From JAIVJZ01 sp035645695 (GTDB taxonomy: Bacteria > Acidobacteriota > Blastocatellia > Pyrinomonadales > Pyrinomonadaceae), in the NCBI GenBank assembly GCA_035645695.1, contig DASQMC010000027.1:124001-188000 (forward strand): a stretch of DNA of 64,000 nucleotides, read 5' to 3'. This document shows, in pieces, positions 8,523-16,835 of this stretch; position 1 is the stretch's first letter, and every line of letters starts with the position of its first letter. The position numbers were made by a program, and so were the translations under genes. The notes under the pieces are model-generated. The model ran no database searches. It saw nothing but the letters and a program-made list of their open reading frames with translations, and was not told the origin of the DNA.

Positions 8523-8752
8523 CACGGCGCTGGCGCGTTAACGCGCTGTGCCCGTTCCCCACTAATATCAGTAAGGCGGTGTCGCCCTTCCCCAGAGGTC
8601 AGCGCACCCGGCTCGCGCAGCGCGTAGATACGGCAACTAGCCGCGCTCTCTACGCATCTGATTGACGCGCGAAGCTTGAAGCCGCTCGCGGCCCCCATTT
8701 AGTAATGCTCCGAATCACGCAGACGATTTTTGTTTGGAGGACACGCCACATC

Positions 8753-10009
8753 ATGAGAAACCTGACCAGACTATTGACCATCGCCGCGCTCGCCACCTTC
8801 TTCGCGCTGCCGACGTTCGCGCAAGAGGCCGCCGCCGCCAACCCGTGCGAGGAGGCCGCCCGCGGTGAACTCTACACGAAGTATTATGAGTTAAAAGGTA
8901 AGAAAGACGCCAAAGGGCAGCCCGACGCCGCCGCCCAGAAGGAAGCCTACGGGATCGGCCAGGAGTATCTAACGAAGTACGCCAGTTGCAACGACTCTTA
9001 CTCTAAAGCCGTCCAGAAGTTCGTCGGACAGTACGGCGACGCCGTGCGCAAGGTGAGCGGCGCCGCCGAACTCAACGATGCCCTGTACGTAAAAAAGGAT
9101 TACCCGAAGGCTTTCCAACTCGCCCAGCCGATGATCGCGGCCGATCCCGAAAATCTGAGCCTGCTGATCCAACTCGGCTATGCCGGTTACAACGCGCAGA
9201 GCCTGAATCCGCCTAACACCACCTTTAGCCCGGCCGCGCTCGGTTATGCCAAGAAGGCCATTCAGATGCTCGAAGCCGGTAAGACTCCCTCCGAATGGGT
9301 GCTGTTCAAGTCGAAAGACGAAGCGCTCGCATACCTCAACTTCGCCGTCGGCGAATACATGATCAAGAGCGACCCGGCCGGGGCAGTTCCGTACTACCTC
9401 AAGTCCTTTGCGCTCGAATCGCCCGTGAAGACCACGGCGCCCGCCTACGCGCGTTTGGCCGCGGCCTATCAAGTCGGCCAGTACGATCCGTTGCAGAGGG
9501 AGTTCACGGCCCGTTACGGCGGCAAACCGGAGACGGACGAGAGCAAGTTCGCTTTGAACAATTTGAATCAAGTCATGGATCGCGTTATCGACGCTTACGC
9601 CCGCGCCGTCAATTTGGCCGGAGCCGATCCGAAAATGGCGACGGACAAAAAAGTGTGGCTGGAAACCCTGACCGGTTTCTACAAGTTCCGCAACAACGAT
9701 TCGACCACCGGACTCGACGCCTTCATCGCCAGCGCGACCTCTAAGCCGCTGCCCGAGCCGTTCACGCCGCAACGTTACGTGCCTACGGTTGCGCCCGACG
9801 CGCCTTCGACCGGCGGCACCGCATCCGACAGTGGCAACACGGGGTCGGGCAACGGAAACGGCTCGATGACCGCGACTACTCCGGCCGCTGCCGCGCCCGC
9901 AATGACGCCCGCGCCCGCCGTGCAGGGCACGACGGCCGCCAAGCCCAAGCCCGCGACGACGCAGAGTACGACGGCCGCCAAGCCCAGGCCGGCGACCAAA
10001 AAACCCTAA
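8753..10009 (+). CDS. Exported TPR-like protein, tandem paralogue 1
   Basis: 418 residues from ATG 8753, preceded by GGAGG; an ATG 48 bases upstream would put hydrophilic residues before the signal peptide. Signal peptide residues 1-23 (ALATFFALPTFAQ). The middle part (about 30-330) is helical with paired repeats such as ALYVKKDYPKAFQLAQPMIAADPENLSLLIQLGYAGYN, close to tetratricopeptide repeats. The tail from residue 340 is rich in Ala, Pro, Thr and Lys. It shares sequence with the next gene, for example the pair FYKFRNNDST / FYRFRNNDST and the KPLP end of the helical part. Function unknown; periplasmic scaffolding is inference. Confidence 0.75.
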   Translation: MRNLTRLLTIAALATFFALPTFAQEAAAANPCEEAARGELYTKYYELKGKKDAKGQPDAAAQKEAYGIGQEYLTKYASCNDSYSKAVQKFVGQYGDAVRKVSGAAELNDALYVKKDYPKAFQLAQPMIAADPENLSLLIQLGYAGYNAQSLNPPNTTFSPAALGYAKKAIQMLEAGKTPSEWVLFKSKDEALAYLNFAVGEYMIKSDPAGAVPYYLKSFALESPVKTTAPAYARLAAAYQVGQYDPLQREFTARYGGKPETDESKFALNNLNQVMDRVIDAYARAVNLAGADPKMATDKKVWLETLTGFYKFRNNDSTTGLDAFIASATSKPLPEPFTPQRYVPTVAPDAPSTGGTASDSGNTGSGNGNGSMTATTPAAAAPAMTPAPAVQGTTAAKPKPATTQSTTAAKPRPATKKP

Positions 10010-10040
10010 CCCCGGCTCTCGACAGGAATCGTCTGTAAAT

Positions 10041-10087
10041 GCAAACGCCGTGCGTATCGTGTAGCTCACGATACGCACGGCGTTTGC
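10041..10087. terminator. Strong hairpin between the two paralogues
   Basis: A perfect 21-bp stem (10041-10061 with 10067-10087) and a 5-base loop, without a T tract. It could terminate, pause or protect the upstream mRNA end. Confidence 0.7.
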
Positions 10088-10215
10088 AGCAAAGCGCCTC
10101 TCTTCGGCGGCGCACGCGTACCGAATTTACCGGCGCTTGACGCGGGCGGGAAACCCTTGGCAAGCTATCCCGTAATCGCCAGCATCAGAGAAGTGGAAGC
10201 ATCCAGCAGACCCGT

Positions 10216-11238
10216 ATGATGTCGAAACAACAAACACAGACCGTCGAGCGGCCTAAGGCGCGGCGCATGCGCCCCTACGCCGCCGCCGCTCTCGCGCTGA
10301 TTGGCCCCCTCGCCTTGCCGTCGGCGGCGCAACAGCCCGCCGCGCAACGCGCCATTACGGCGCGCAGGCAGCGTCAGGCGCAGGTTACGGAGACGCAGGC
10401 CGCTCTCTATGAACGCTGGCGCGCGAACATCAATATCAATCAATCGGCGGCCTTCGAGGCCGGGCGCGAGTACGTGGGGAAATACCCGGATGACGAGTAC
10501 GGCGCGCGCGTGCGCGTGTGGGTCGAGGCTTACGAGCGCGCCGCGCGCAAATTACAGTTCGAGGGCTTGCTGTTCAAAGAGAAGAAGTACGCGGCGGCCT
10601 TCGGCGTAGGCAAGCAGGTTCTCGCGGTCGAGCCGGACAACTTGCGGACGATCATCAACCTCGCCTCCGCCGGTTATCTTGCGTCGAACACGGGCGACGT
10701 TTCGTTCGATGCGGAGACGCTCGAATACGCCCGACGCGCGACGACGCTGCTCGAAGGGGGGGCGACGCCTTCGGATTGGAAGCCCTTCAACGGCCGTCCC
10801 GACGCGCTCGCGTATCTGAATTTCATCACCGGCGAACTCATCCTGAAAGAGTCGCCGGCCGAGTCGGTCAATTATTTTCGCAAGGCCGTCGCGTCGGAGG
10901 GCACGTTAAAGAATACGCCGATCATCTACTCTCGCCTTGCCGCCGCCTACGTCGCCAGCCGCTACGAGCCACAGTCGAAAGAGTTCGAGGCGCGTTTCGG
11001 CGGCAAAGAGCCGACGCCCGAAAGCAAGGCCGCGCTCGAAGAGATCAACGGCACAGTTGACCGCATCATAGACGCGTATGCGCGCGCCGTCGCTCTGAGC
11101 GGAACCGAGGCGCAGTACGGGCAGGCGCGCGCGCGCTGGATGCAGGAACTCACACGCTTCTACAGATTCCGCAACAACGATTCCACGGCTGGCCTCGAAG
11201 CGTTCATCGCGGGCGTGGCCGCGAAGCCCCTGCCCTGA
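10216..11238 (+). CDS. Exported TPR-like protein, tandem paralogue 2
   Basis: 340 residues from ATG 10216 (another ATG directly follows). After a basic start, a hydrophobic stretch (YAAAALALIGPLALPSAAQ) serves as signal peptide. The helical repeats line up with paralogue 1: LLFKEKKYAAAFGVGKQVLAVEPDNLRTIINLASAGY corresponds to its TPR-like unit, and both end the fold with FR-NNDST-GL-AFI and KPLP. It lacks the Pro/Ala/Thr tail of paralogue 1. This is a local gene duplication with divergence; function unknown. It ends six bases before a heptamer element. Confidence 0.75.
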   Translation: MMSKQQTQTVERPKARRMRPYAAAALALIGPLALPSAAQQPAAQRAITARRQRQAQVTETQAALYERWRANININQSAAFEAGREYVGKYPDDEYGARVRVWVEAYERAARKLQFEGLLFKEKKYAAAFGVGKQVLAVEPDNLRTIINLASAGYLASNTGDVSFDAETLEYARRATTLLEGGATPSDWKPFNGRPDALAYLNFITGELILKESPAESVNYFRKAVASEGTLKNTPIIYSRLAAAYVASRYEPQSKEFEARFGGKEPTPESKAALEEINGTVDRIIDAYARAVALSGTEAQYGQARARWMQELTRFYRFRNNDSTAGLEAFIAGVAAKPLP

Positions 11239-11243
11239 AAGAT

Positions 11244-11398
11244 GGGTAAAGGGGAAGGGGTAATGGGAAAAGGGGGAAAGGGGTAAAGGGCAAAGGGTAA
11301 AGGTGAAGATCGGGCTGCCTTTCTTTACCTTTCCCCTTTCCCCTTTGCCCTTTACCCTTTATTCCCAGTCCCTTTCTCCTTTCTCCTTTCTCCTTTCC
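11244..11398. repeat. Heptamer inverted-repeat element, GGGTAAA/GGGGAAA family
   Basis: The left arm 11244-11308 has about nine 7-bp units; the right arm 11321-11398 is the inverted complement followed by three TTTCTCC units. This is the longest array in the window, with one-base slips breaking the phase. It starts 5 bases after the stop of paralogue 2 and ends 29 bases before rnc. Confidence 0.9.
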
Positions 11399-11427
11399 GC
11401 ATCCCGTTTGCTACAATCGCGCGCACT

Positions 11428-12225
11428 GTGGAAGATTCCGACATGACAGAACCCGATCTCGGCGCGCTGGAAGAAAAGCTCGGTTACACTTTCAACGACC
11501 GCACGTTTTTGGAGCGCGCGCTGACGCATCGCTCGTGGGCGCACGAGCACGTCGCGCCGGGCGAAGAGATCGAGGCGCGCCGCCTGCATAACGAGGCGCT
11601 GGAATTCGTCGGCGACTCGGTGCTCGGCCTCGCCGTCGCCGACTATCTGTATCAATCCACCCTCGACGCCACCGAAGGCGATCTCTCGCGCATGAAGCAC
11701 AGGCTCGTGAGCACCGTGATGCTCGCGCGCGTTGCGCGCCGCCTCGGTCTCGGCGATTACCTGCGTATCGGGCGCGGCGAAGAGAAGACCGGCGGGCGTC
11801 GCAAGCGCGCGCTTCTGGCGGATGTCGTCGAAGCGGTCATCGCCGCCGTCTATCTGGACGGCGGTTACGAAAGCGCGAGCGAGTTTGTACGCCAACTCCT
11901 CAGTACGGAGTTGACGGAGGCAAACCCTGAGCAGGCCGCCGCCGCCGATTACAAGACGATGTTGCAGGAGCGCGTGCAGGCGACTTTCCACGTGACGCCG
12001 ACCTACAACGTGGTGGACACGGAAGGGCCGCCGCACCGCCGCACGTTCCACGTCGAAGTGGTTTTTACGGACAACACCATCCCCGGCCGAGGCTCGACGA
12101 TCAAGGCCGCCGAAATGGACGCGGCGCGCCGTGCGCTCGAAGGGTTGAACCTTGCGCCGCAGCCGGAAGCATCTCAAGCCGAAGCGGCGCAGCCTGATGC
12201 GTCGCAACAGGAAGCGGCGGACTGA
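11428..12225 (+). CDS. rnc: Ribonuclease III
   Basis: 265 residues from GTG 11428; ATG 11443 is an alternative start losing five residues. The RNase III domain (about 10-155) carries the signature HNEALEFVGDSVL (residues 54-66) and the second metal-ligand region LLADVVEAVIAAVYLDGG; a double-stranded RNA-binding domain follows (about 180-245, with TIKAAEMDAARRAL). The Gln/Ala-rich tail is extra. It cuts double-stranded RNA in rRNA maturation and mRNA turnover. Long perfect hairpins such as the heptamer elements, one of which sits directly upstream, would be plausible substrates (inference). A TACAAT box lies 10 bases before the start. Confidence 0.96.
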   Translation: MEDSDMTEPDLGALEEKLGYTFNDRTFLERALTHRSWAHEHVAPGEEIEARRLHNEALEFVGDSVLGLAVADYLYQSTLDATEGDLSRMKHRLVSTVMLARVARRLGLGDYLRIGRGEEKTGGRRKRALLADVVEAVIAAVYLDGGYESASEFVRQLLSTELTEANPEQAAAADYKTMLQERVQATFHVTPTYNVVDTEGPPHRRTFHVEVVFTDNTIPGRGSTIKAAEMDAARRALEGLNLAPQPEASQAEAAQPDASQQEAAD

Positions 12226-12303
12226 AAATTAAAGCGGTCTTGACGGTAGGCCGGGAGGCAATGCGGCTTGACCGCTCTCCGCGCGTTTATCTACGATAAT
12301 TTT

Positions 12304-13266
12304 ATGAGCAATGATTCCCGTTCGACGATCATGGAAGAGCCGCCGCTGGAGACGCCCGCGGGCAGCGCGGCGAGAAAGAGCGCTTCGCGCTCGGCTGTAG
12401 ATGAAACGGCGCGAGGGGCGTCCGGCTCGTCGGACGCGAAACCGGCACATCCGGGGCCGCCGCGCAGCGTGTGGCGAGAGTATTTCGAGTCGCTCGTGGT
12501 GACGGCGATCATGGCTTTGTTCGGCATGACGTTTGTCGTGCAGGCGGTGAAAGTCCCTACGGGGTCGATGCAGAATACGATCACCATCGGCGATCACCTG
12601 CTCGTCAATAAGTTCATCTTCGCTCCCGGTTCGCAGCCGTTGCCGTTCCTGCCGCAGCGCGAGATCAGGCGCGGCGACATCGTGGTCTTCAAATATCCCG
12701 GCAACCCCATCGAGCCGTGGCGCGACACGCCGAACGATCCGGGCAACAAACAGTACATCACCAACTACGTCAAGCGTGTCATCGGCCTGCCGGGCGACCG
12801 CATCGAACTGAGCGGCACGAGCGTCATCATCAACGGCCAACCGTCGCCCGAGCGCGTGATCACGGCCGTCAATCACCCGAACGACCCGTCCACCCCCGGC
12901 AATGAGGAACTCGCGCCGCTCACGACGGAGGCCGACCCGCCGCCCGAGGGCGAAGGGTCTTACACAGTCGCCTACAGTCCTCAGTCGCGTCTCGACGACG
13001 ACGATCATAGTCTGCCCATCTACAAACTCTTCAAGGGGCAGAAAACAATCGTCGTTCCGCCCGACTCGTATTTCATGATGGGCGACAACCGCGATAACAG
13101 CCTCGACAGTCGTTACTGGGGCTTCGTCCCGCGCGATCTCATCATCGGCCGCGCGCTGTTCGTCTATTGGTCTTACGATGAAAGCGCGCCTTCGGGCGGC
13201 TTTCCCTACATACAGGACTTTTTCTTCAACACGCGCTGGAGCCGTACCGGCACGATGATCAAATAA
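12304..13266 (+). CDS. lepB: Signal peptidase I
   Basis: 320 residues from ATG 12304; a TTG 36 bases upstream is open but less likely. Residues 1-57 are a hydrophilic, Ser/Ala-rich cytoplasmic start, one TM segment is at 63-82, and the serine protease domain follows. Catalytic Ser88 is in VPTGSMQNT and catalytic Lys157 in NYVKRVIGLPGD; the SPase boxes GDIVVFKYP and MMGDNRDNSLDSRYWGFV are complete. It removes signal peptides from Sec and Tat substrates at the membrane. An insert of about 60 residues, rich in Pro and acidic residues, sits between boxes D and E. It follows rnc by about 80 bases, an rnc-lep neighbourhood also known elsewhere. Confidence 0.95.
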   Translation: MSNDSRSTIMEEPPLETPAGSAARKSASRSAVDETARGASGSSDAKPAHPGPPRSVWREYFESLVVTAIMALFGMTFVVQAVKVPTGSMQNTITIGDHLLVNKFIFAPGSQPLPFLPQREIRRGDIVVFKYPGNPIEPWRDTPNDPGNKQYITNYVKRVIGLPGDRIELSGTSVIINGQPSPERVITAVNHPNDPSTPGNEELAPLTTEADPPPEGEGSYTVAYSPQSRLDDDDHSLPIYKLFKGQKTIVVPPDSYFMMGDNRDNSLDSRYWGFVPRDLIIGRALFVYWSYDESAPSGGFPYIQDFFFNTRWSRTGTMIK

Positions 13267-13315
13267 ACGTCTGAACAAGGGCGCGCTAAACGGCAGCGCG
13301 CGGGAGACAAAAGGG

Positions 13316-14314
13316 ATGTTCGGGACTTTGTGGCAATTCGGCGGTTTGGGCTGGAAGGAACTTGCGAAACGCGTCTGGGCGGAGGTTAATGAGGACGACG
13401 TTTTCGGGCGTTCCGCTCAACTCTCTTATTACTTTCTGCTCGCGCTCTTCCCGCTCCTGCTGTTCATCACGGCCGTGCTCGGCCAGTTCGCCGACGCCGG
13501 AAGCGAGTTGCGCGAAAATCTTCTGAGCCTGCTCGGCTCGGTCGTCCCACAGGAAGCGGGCGACCTCATCCACGAGACCATCGAAAAAGTTGAAGAAGGT
13601 TCGGGCGGCGGCAAAATTTCTTTCGGCATCCTCGCCACGCTCTGGGCGGCCTCGAACGGCATGACCGCCATCTGCCAGACGCTCAACATCGCCTATGAGG
13701 TGGAAGAGACGCGCCCGTGGTGGAAGGTGCGGCTCATCTCGCTCGGCCTGACCGTCGCGCTGGCCGTCCTGATCCTCTCGGCGCTCACGCTCATGCTGTT
13801 CGGCCATCACATCGCCGACTACGTCGCCGCGAGTTTCAGCTTCGGGCAGGTGTTCACGTGGGGCTGGAAGATTTTGCAGTGGCCGGTGGTGCTCGTCTTC
13901 GTGCTCGCGGCCTTCGGTCTCATCTACTATCTCGCGCCCAACGTGAAGAACCGCAGTTGGCACTGGGTCAGCCCCGGCGCGGCCACCGCCGTCGTGCTCT
14001 GGCTCGTCGTCTCCTTCGGCTTCCGCGCTTACCTCAGCTACTTCAATTCCTACAACGCCACCTATGGCTCGCTCGGCGCGGTCATCATCCTCATGCTCTG
14101 GTTCTACCTGACCGGCGCGGCCATCCTCATCGGCGGGGAAGTCAACTCCGAAATCGAACTCGCGACGACCGGAAAAGACGAGAAGGAGATTGACCCGAGC
14201 GCGGCCAAACCCTCTTCCCCGGCGACTCCGAATACACAACCTTCGGGCGCGAAAACTCCCGGCGAACTCGCCGCCGCCGCCCGCCGCCGCCAAAGAGAGA
14301 AGCGAAGAAAGTAA
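13316..14314 (+). CDS. YihY/BrkB-family inner-membrane protein
   Basis: 332 residues from ATG 13316. The family hallmarks are present: an N-terminal RVWAEVNEDDVFGRSAQLSYYFLLALFPLLLF segment, six hydrophobic helices, and the motif GSLGAVIILMLWFYLTGAAILIGGEVNSEIE near the end. The C-terminal 60 residues are hydrophilic and basic. The family was once called RNase BN by mistake; its true role is unknown, though transport has been suggested. It lies downstream of lepB and ends at a heptamer hairpin that separates it from the convergent peptidase gene. Confidence 0.9.
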   Translation: MFGTLWQFGGLGWKELAKRVWAEVNEDDVFGRSAQLSYYFLLALFPLLLFITAVLGQFADAGSELRENLLSLLGSVVPQEAGDLIHETIEKVEEGSGGGKISFGILATLWAASNGMTAICQTLNIAYEVEETRPWWKVRLISLGLTVALAVLILSALTLMLFGHHIADYVAASFSFGQVFTWGWKILQWPVVLVFVLAAFGLIYYLAPNVKNRSWHWVSPGAATAVVLWLVVSFGFRAYLSYFNSYNATYGSLGAVIILMLWFYLTGAAILIGGEVNSEIELATTGKDEKEIDPSAAKPSSPATPNTQPSGAKTPGELAAAARRRQREKRRK

Positions 14315-14320
14315 ATCAAA

Positions 14321-14395
14321 AAAAGCCGTAAATCGTGAATCGTAAATCGTGAATAGATGAAAGCAGGTTTTTCTCTATTCACGATTTACGGCTTT
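14321..14395. repeat. Heptamer inverted-repeat element, CGTGAAT/CGTAAAT family
   Basis: Left arm: four alternating units CGTAAAT and CGTGAAT (14327-14354) preceded by AAAAGC. Right arm 14375-14395 is the complement of the left end and two units. It lies between convergent genes, 6 bases from one stop and 5 from the other, and would act as a shared terminator. Confidence 0.9.
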
Positions 14396-14400
14396 CGCGG

Positions 14401-15675
14401 CTATTCGCTGATCCCCGTCAATGCGAGTCCGAGTAGTATGATCTTCTTGATGCCTTTGTAGAGCGGTTCGATCTCGCAATTTTCGGTTAAGGCGTGTGAG
14501 TCGGCGCAGGGGCCTGCTCCGGTGGAGATTGAAGAGACTCCGGCGAGCAGGGCGGCGCTGGAGTTGTTCGACCCGGTGATGGTGATCGGCGGATTCTCGA
14601 AGCCGAGCGCGAGGTGCACGGCTTCGGCCGTGCGCACGAGCGGCGAAGTGCGATGGTTGGGAATCTGCGCGGAGGGGGAAGTGGAGATCACTTCGGTCTT
14701 GACGGTCATCCCTGCGCGCTTGGCCTCTTCCTGAATAATGAGGTTAATCTTTTTTTCCAGATCGGCAATGACGGCGTTGTCGGTCGAGCGCAGGTCGACG
14801 GTGAACCAGGCGTCGGCCGCCTTCGCGTTGACGACTTCCGCGCCGCCGAGCATCCCGATGTTCAAATTCGACGACGGCGTGCGCGGCACTTCCAACTCGT
14901 AGATGCGCGTGATGGCGCGTGCGAGGGGAAGCGTGGCGGAATAGGGCGGCGTGCGCGAGCGCGTGTGCCCGCCGGGGCCGATGAAATGGTGCTTGTACCA
15001 GTTGATGCCGATGCCGCCGTAGGTGAAACCCTCGTAGCCGCCGTCGAGCGCGATGTAGTGGTCGATCTTGTCCTTGTTCTCTTTAAGGTACTCCTCGGCG
15101 CCGCGCAAGGCCGTTTCCTCTTCCACCGTAAAGACGAAGACGAGATCGCCGCGCGTCTTGATCCGTGCGGCGTCGAGCGCGCGGATCATGGCGAGCATGG
15201 CTTCGATGTTGCGCGTATCGTCGCCGACGCCGGGGGCGTAAACACGGCCGTCGCGGACGGTGGCCTTGATCTGCAAGCCCTCCTGAAAAACCGTATCGAG
15301 GTGTGCGTCGAAGACGACGCGGGGGCCGCCGCCCGTGCCCTTACGCTCCGCGATCAAGTTGCCGGTCGCGTCGTAACGGACGTTCGTCATTTTGTAGCCG
15401 CGCAGTATTTTTTCTATGTACTCGGCGCGCTTCCTCTCCTTGCCCGACGGCGCGTTGATCTCCGTGATCGCAATCCACTCGCGCAAAGTCTCGGCGCGGT
15501 CTTTGTCGACGAAGGCGAAAGCCGCCTGGACGGCGGGGCGGTTCAACAGGGTTCTGGTTTGCTCAAGGGTTTTGGTTTGCTCCACCGGCACCTGTGTTCC
15601 GCCTTCGGCGGGAAGGGCGGCGAGGTAGAGCAAAAGCGCGGAGAGCCGGAACAGGAAACGGGGCGTGCGAGTCAT
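14401..15675 (-). CDS. M20-family metallopeptidase (tripeptidase T/ArgE-like), exported
   Basis: 424 residues from the ATG at 15675, chosen for the AAGGAGTG ribosome site 8 bases upstream (a TTG at 15705 is open). Signal peptide residues 1-25. The metal-binding order of the family is visible: FDAHLDTVF (His, Asp), GVGDDTRNIE (Asp), FTVEEETALRGAEE (catalytic and ligand Glu pair), DGGYEG (Asp) and a late His in CADSHALTENCE. A dimerisation lid interrupts the catalytic domain. It probably removes N-terminal residues from peptides in the periplasm. It is transcribed after the small receiver-like gene. Confidence 0.9.
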   Translation of the reverse strand: MTRTPRFLFRLSALLLYLAALPAEGGTQVPVEQTKTLEQTRTLLNRPAVQAAFAFVDKDRAETLREWIAITEINAPSGKERKRAEYIEKILRGYKMTNVRYDATGNLIAERKGTGGGPRVVFDAHLDTVFQEGLQIKATVRDGRVYAPGVGDDTRNIEAMLAMIRALDAARIKTRGDLVFVFTVEEETALRGAEEYLKENKDKIDHYIALDGGYEGFTYGGIGINWYKHHFIGPGGHTRSRTPPYSATLPLARAITRIYELEVPRTPSSNLNIGMLGGAEVVNAKAADAWFTVDLRSTDNAVIADLEKKINLIIQEEAKRAGMTVKTEVISTSPSAQIPNHRTSPLVRTAEAVHLALGFENPPITITGSNNSSAALLAGVSSISTGAGPCADSHALTENCEIEPLYKGIKKIILLGLALTGISE

Positions 15676-15689
15676 CAAAATCACTCCTT

Positions 15690-15715
15690 CAAGTGTGTTG
15701 AGCAAGTGTGTTGAG
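15690..15715. repeat. Perfect 13-bp tandem duplication
   Basis: CAAGTGTGTTGAG is repeated without a gap at 15690-15702 and 15703-15715, between the receiver-like gene and the peptidase start. Probably slippage; it leaves the ribosome site intact. Confidence 0.85.
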
Positions 15716-15730
15716 ACGAAGGGAAGTTAA

Positions 15731-16186
15731 TCAGCGTTGCCAGTAGTGCTTGATCTTCTGCGGAAGCACTGGGAAGGGGACATATTCGGCGCGACGCCCG
15801 GCACGGCGCATTTCCTCAACCATGCGCACCGCGCCGTCGGCGTTGCGCGTGTGGACGAGAATCGTGGCGGCCGGTTGTATGTGCGGGTTGGCGGCGAGCC
15901 ACGCGGCGACGGCATAGCCGGTGCGCTCGTCGTCGTGCGCGGAAGATTTGTAGTGTTGGGGCAGCAGGTCGTGGTCGAGGAAGATGGCGTCGTAGAAATT
16001 CTGCGAGAGCAGTTCTATTGCGCGGCGCGGTTCGACGGTAATGTCCAGGTGATCTCCGGCGAAACGGGCATCGAACCAATCGTGCCGCTTTTCATCGTCG
16101 TCGAGGAGGAAGACGCGGATAGCGGCGCGCTGCGGCGCGGCTTCGCCCAGACCGAGCTTAGCGAGTATTCCCTTCCAGATGCTCAT
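15731..16186 (-). CDS. Stand-alone receiver-like protein (cyclic-phosphate-processing receiver type)
   Basis: 151 residues from the ATG at 16186. After a short helix, RVFLLDDDEKRHDWF gives the acidic cluster of a receiver fold, YDAIFLDHDLLPQHY the phospho-acceptor strand with a DHD motif, and ILVHTRNADGAVRMVEEM the signalling strand and helix. DDDEKRH plus LDHDL, with extra histidines, fits the cPPR receivers linked to cyclic-phosphate RNA processing better than a classical CheY, but this is a motif-based guess. No kinase is adjacent. The gene precedes the M20 peptidase by 55 bases on the same strand. Confidence 0.65.
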   Translation of the reverse strand: MSIWKGILAKLGLGEAAPQRAAIRVFLLDDDEKRHDWFDARFAGDHLDITVEPRRAIELLSQNFYDAIFLDHDLLPQHYKSSAHDDERTGYAVAAWLAANPHIQPAATILVHTRNADGAVRMVEEMRRAGRRAEYVPFPVLPQKIKHYWQR

Positions 16187-16346
16187 AAATATCGAGAGCC
16201 GATTGCCATAGCGCCCCGTCGCCGTGCGCGTGTTGCATTATCTACGTGTTGAAATTAGTATGTCGGCAGGAAATATAGCATAGTCGTTCAAGCCGTGACG
16301 ACAGAGCCAAAACCCCCATAGCCGTTGTAAGTTTTATTCATCGACG

Positions 16347-16379
16347 CCGTTTCCGAAGCCGAATTGTTTCGGGAAACGG
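16347..16379 (+). promoter_or_regulatory. Hairpin in the leader of the zinc-ribbon microprotein
   Basis: An 11-bp stem (16347-16357 with 16368-16379, one bulge) ends 17 bases before the ATG at 16397. It could cover or expose the start; no T tract follows. Confidence 0.35.
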
Positions 16380-16396
16380 AATCGCTTTTATAGACG

Positions 16397-16558
16397 ATGG
16401 CAAAATGCCCTTATTGTAAAAGACCGCTTCCCGGCCTCGGTCTCAAATGCCGCGCCTGCCGCCGCTACGTGCTCGGCTGGCCGCATGTCCTGCTGCTCTC
16501 CATCATCGTTCTCATCTCGCTCGCCGTGATCCTCGAATTAGTCCTCGTCCTGCTTTGA
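16397..16558 (+). CDS. Zinc-ribbon membrane microprotein, 53 residues
   Basis: ATG 16397 to TGA 16556-16558. The start MAKCPYCKRPLPG and the later KCRACRRY give two CxxC knuckles (residues 4-7 and 18-21), a zinc ribbon. One long hydrophobic helix (about 31-53, HVLLLSIIVLISLAVILELV) runs to the C-terminus. The codon use and complete paired CxxC motifs support a real gene despite its size. A cytoplasmic zinc knuckle anchored by a C-terminal TM helix is the likely topology; function unknown. Confidence 0.65.
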   Translation: MAKCPYCKRPLPGLGLKCRACRRYVLGWPHVLLLSIIVLISLAVILELVLVLL

Positions 16559-16686
16559 ACGGGTCGCCGTCTCAACGCCGCCGCCGCCGCGACGCAATTC
16601 GCATTGTTGCAACCGGTCAAAAATCGAAAGTTATATGATCAAGTTCGGGCAAAATTGTTATGTTTTGCCGTGCCCGTAAGATCGTC

Positions 16687-16714
16687 TTGCAATCTCAGTT
16701 TCGGATGCTATAAT
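16687..16714 (+). promoter_or_regulatory. Predicted promoter of the DnaC-like ATPase gene
   Basis: TTGCAA (16687-16692), 16-base spacer, perfect TATAAT (16709-16714); start codon about 120 bases downstream. Confidence 0.6.
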
Positions 16715-16835
16715 CCGCCCCGTTCCCACAGGGATGAAAGTTTTGATGAGTTCAAAAATCAGGCCGCAGAAGATTCGAGCCATACCCCGCGCGGCTGTGT
16801 TCCAAAGTTCAATCAAGCATTAACCGCCGAGCAGG

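Larger units (their letters stand above)
8390..8752. other. Intergenic region with terminator, promoter and palindrome
   Basis: Besides the terminator and promoter listed separately, it has a perfect 14-bp palindrome (8533-8546, centre GTTAAC) just downstream of the predicted -10, and a leader of about 220 bases. No ORF or known RNA is recognised. Confidence 0.45.

Noticed and set aside
11244..11398. Possible CRISPR array
   Set aside because: The units are 7 bp with no spacers, the second half is an inverted complement, and no cas gene is in the window.
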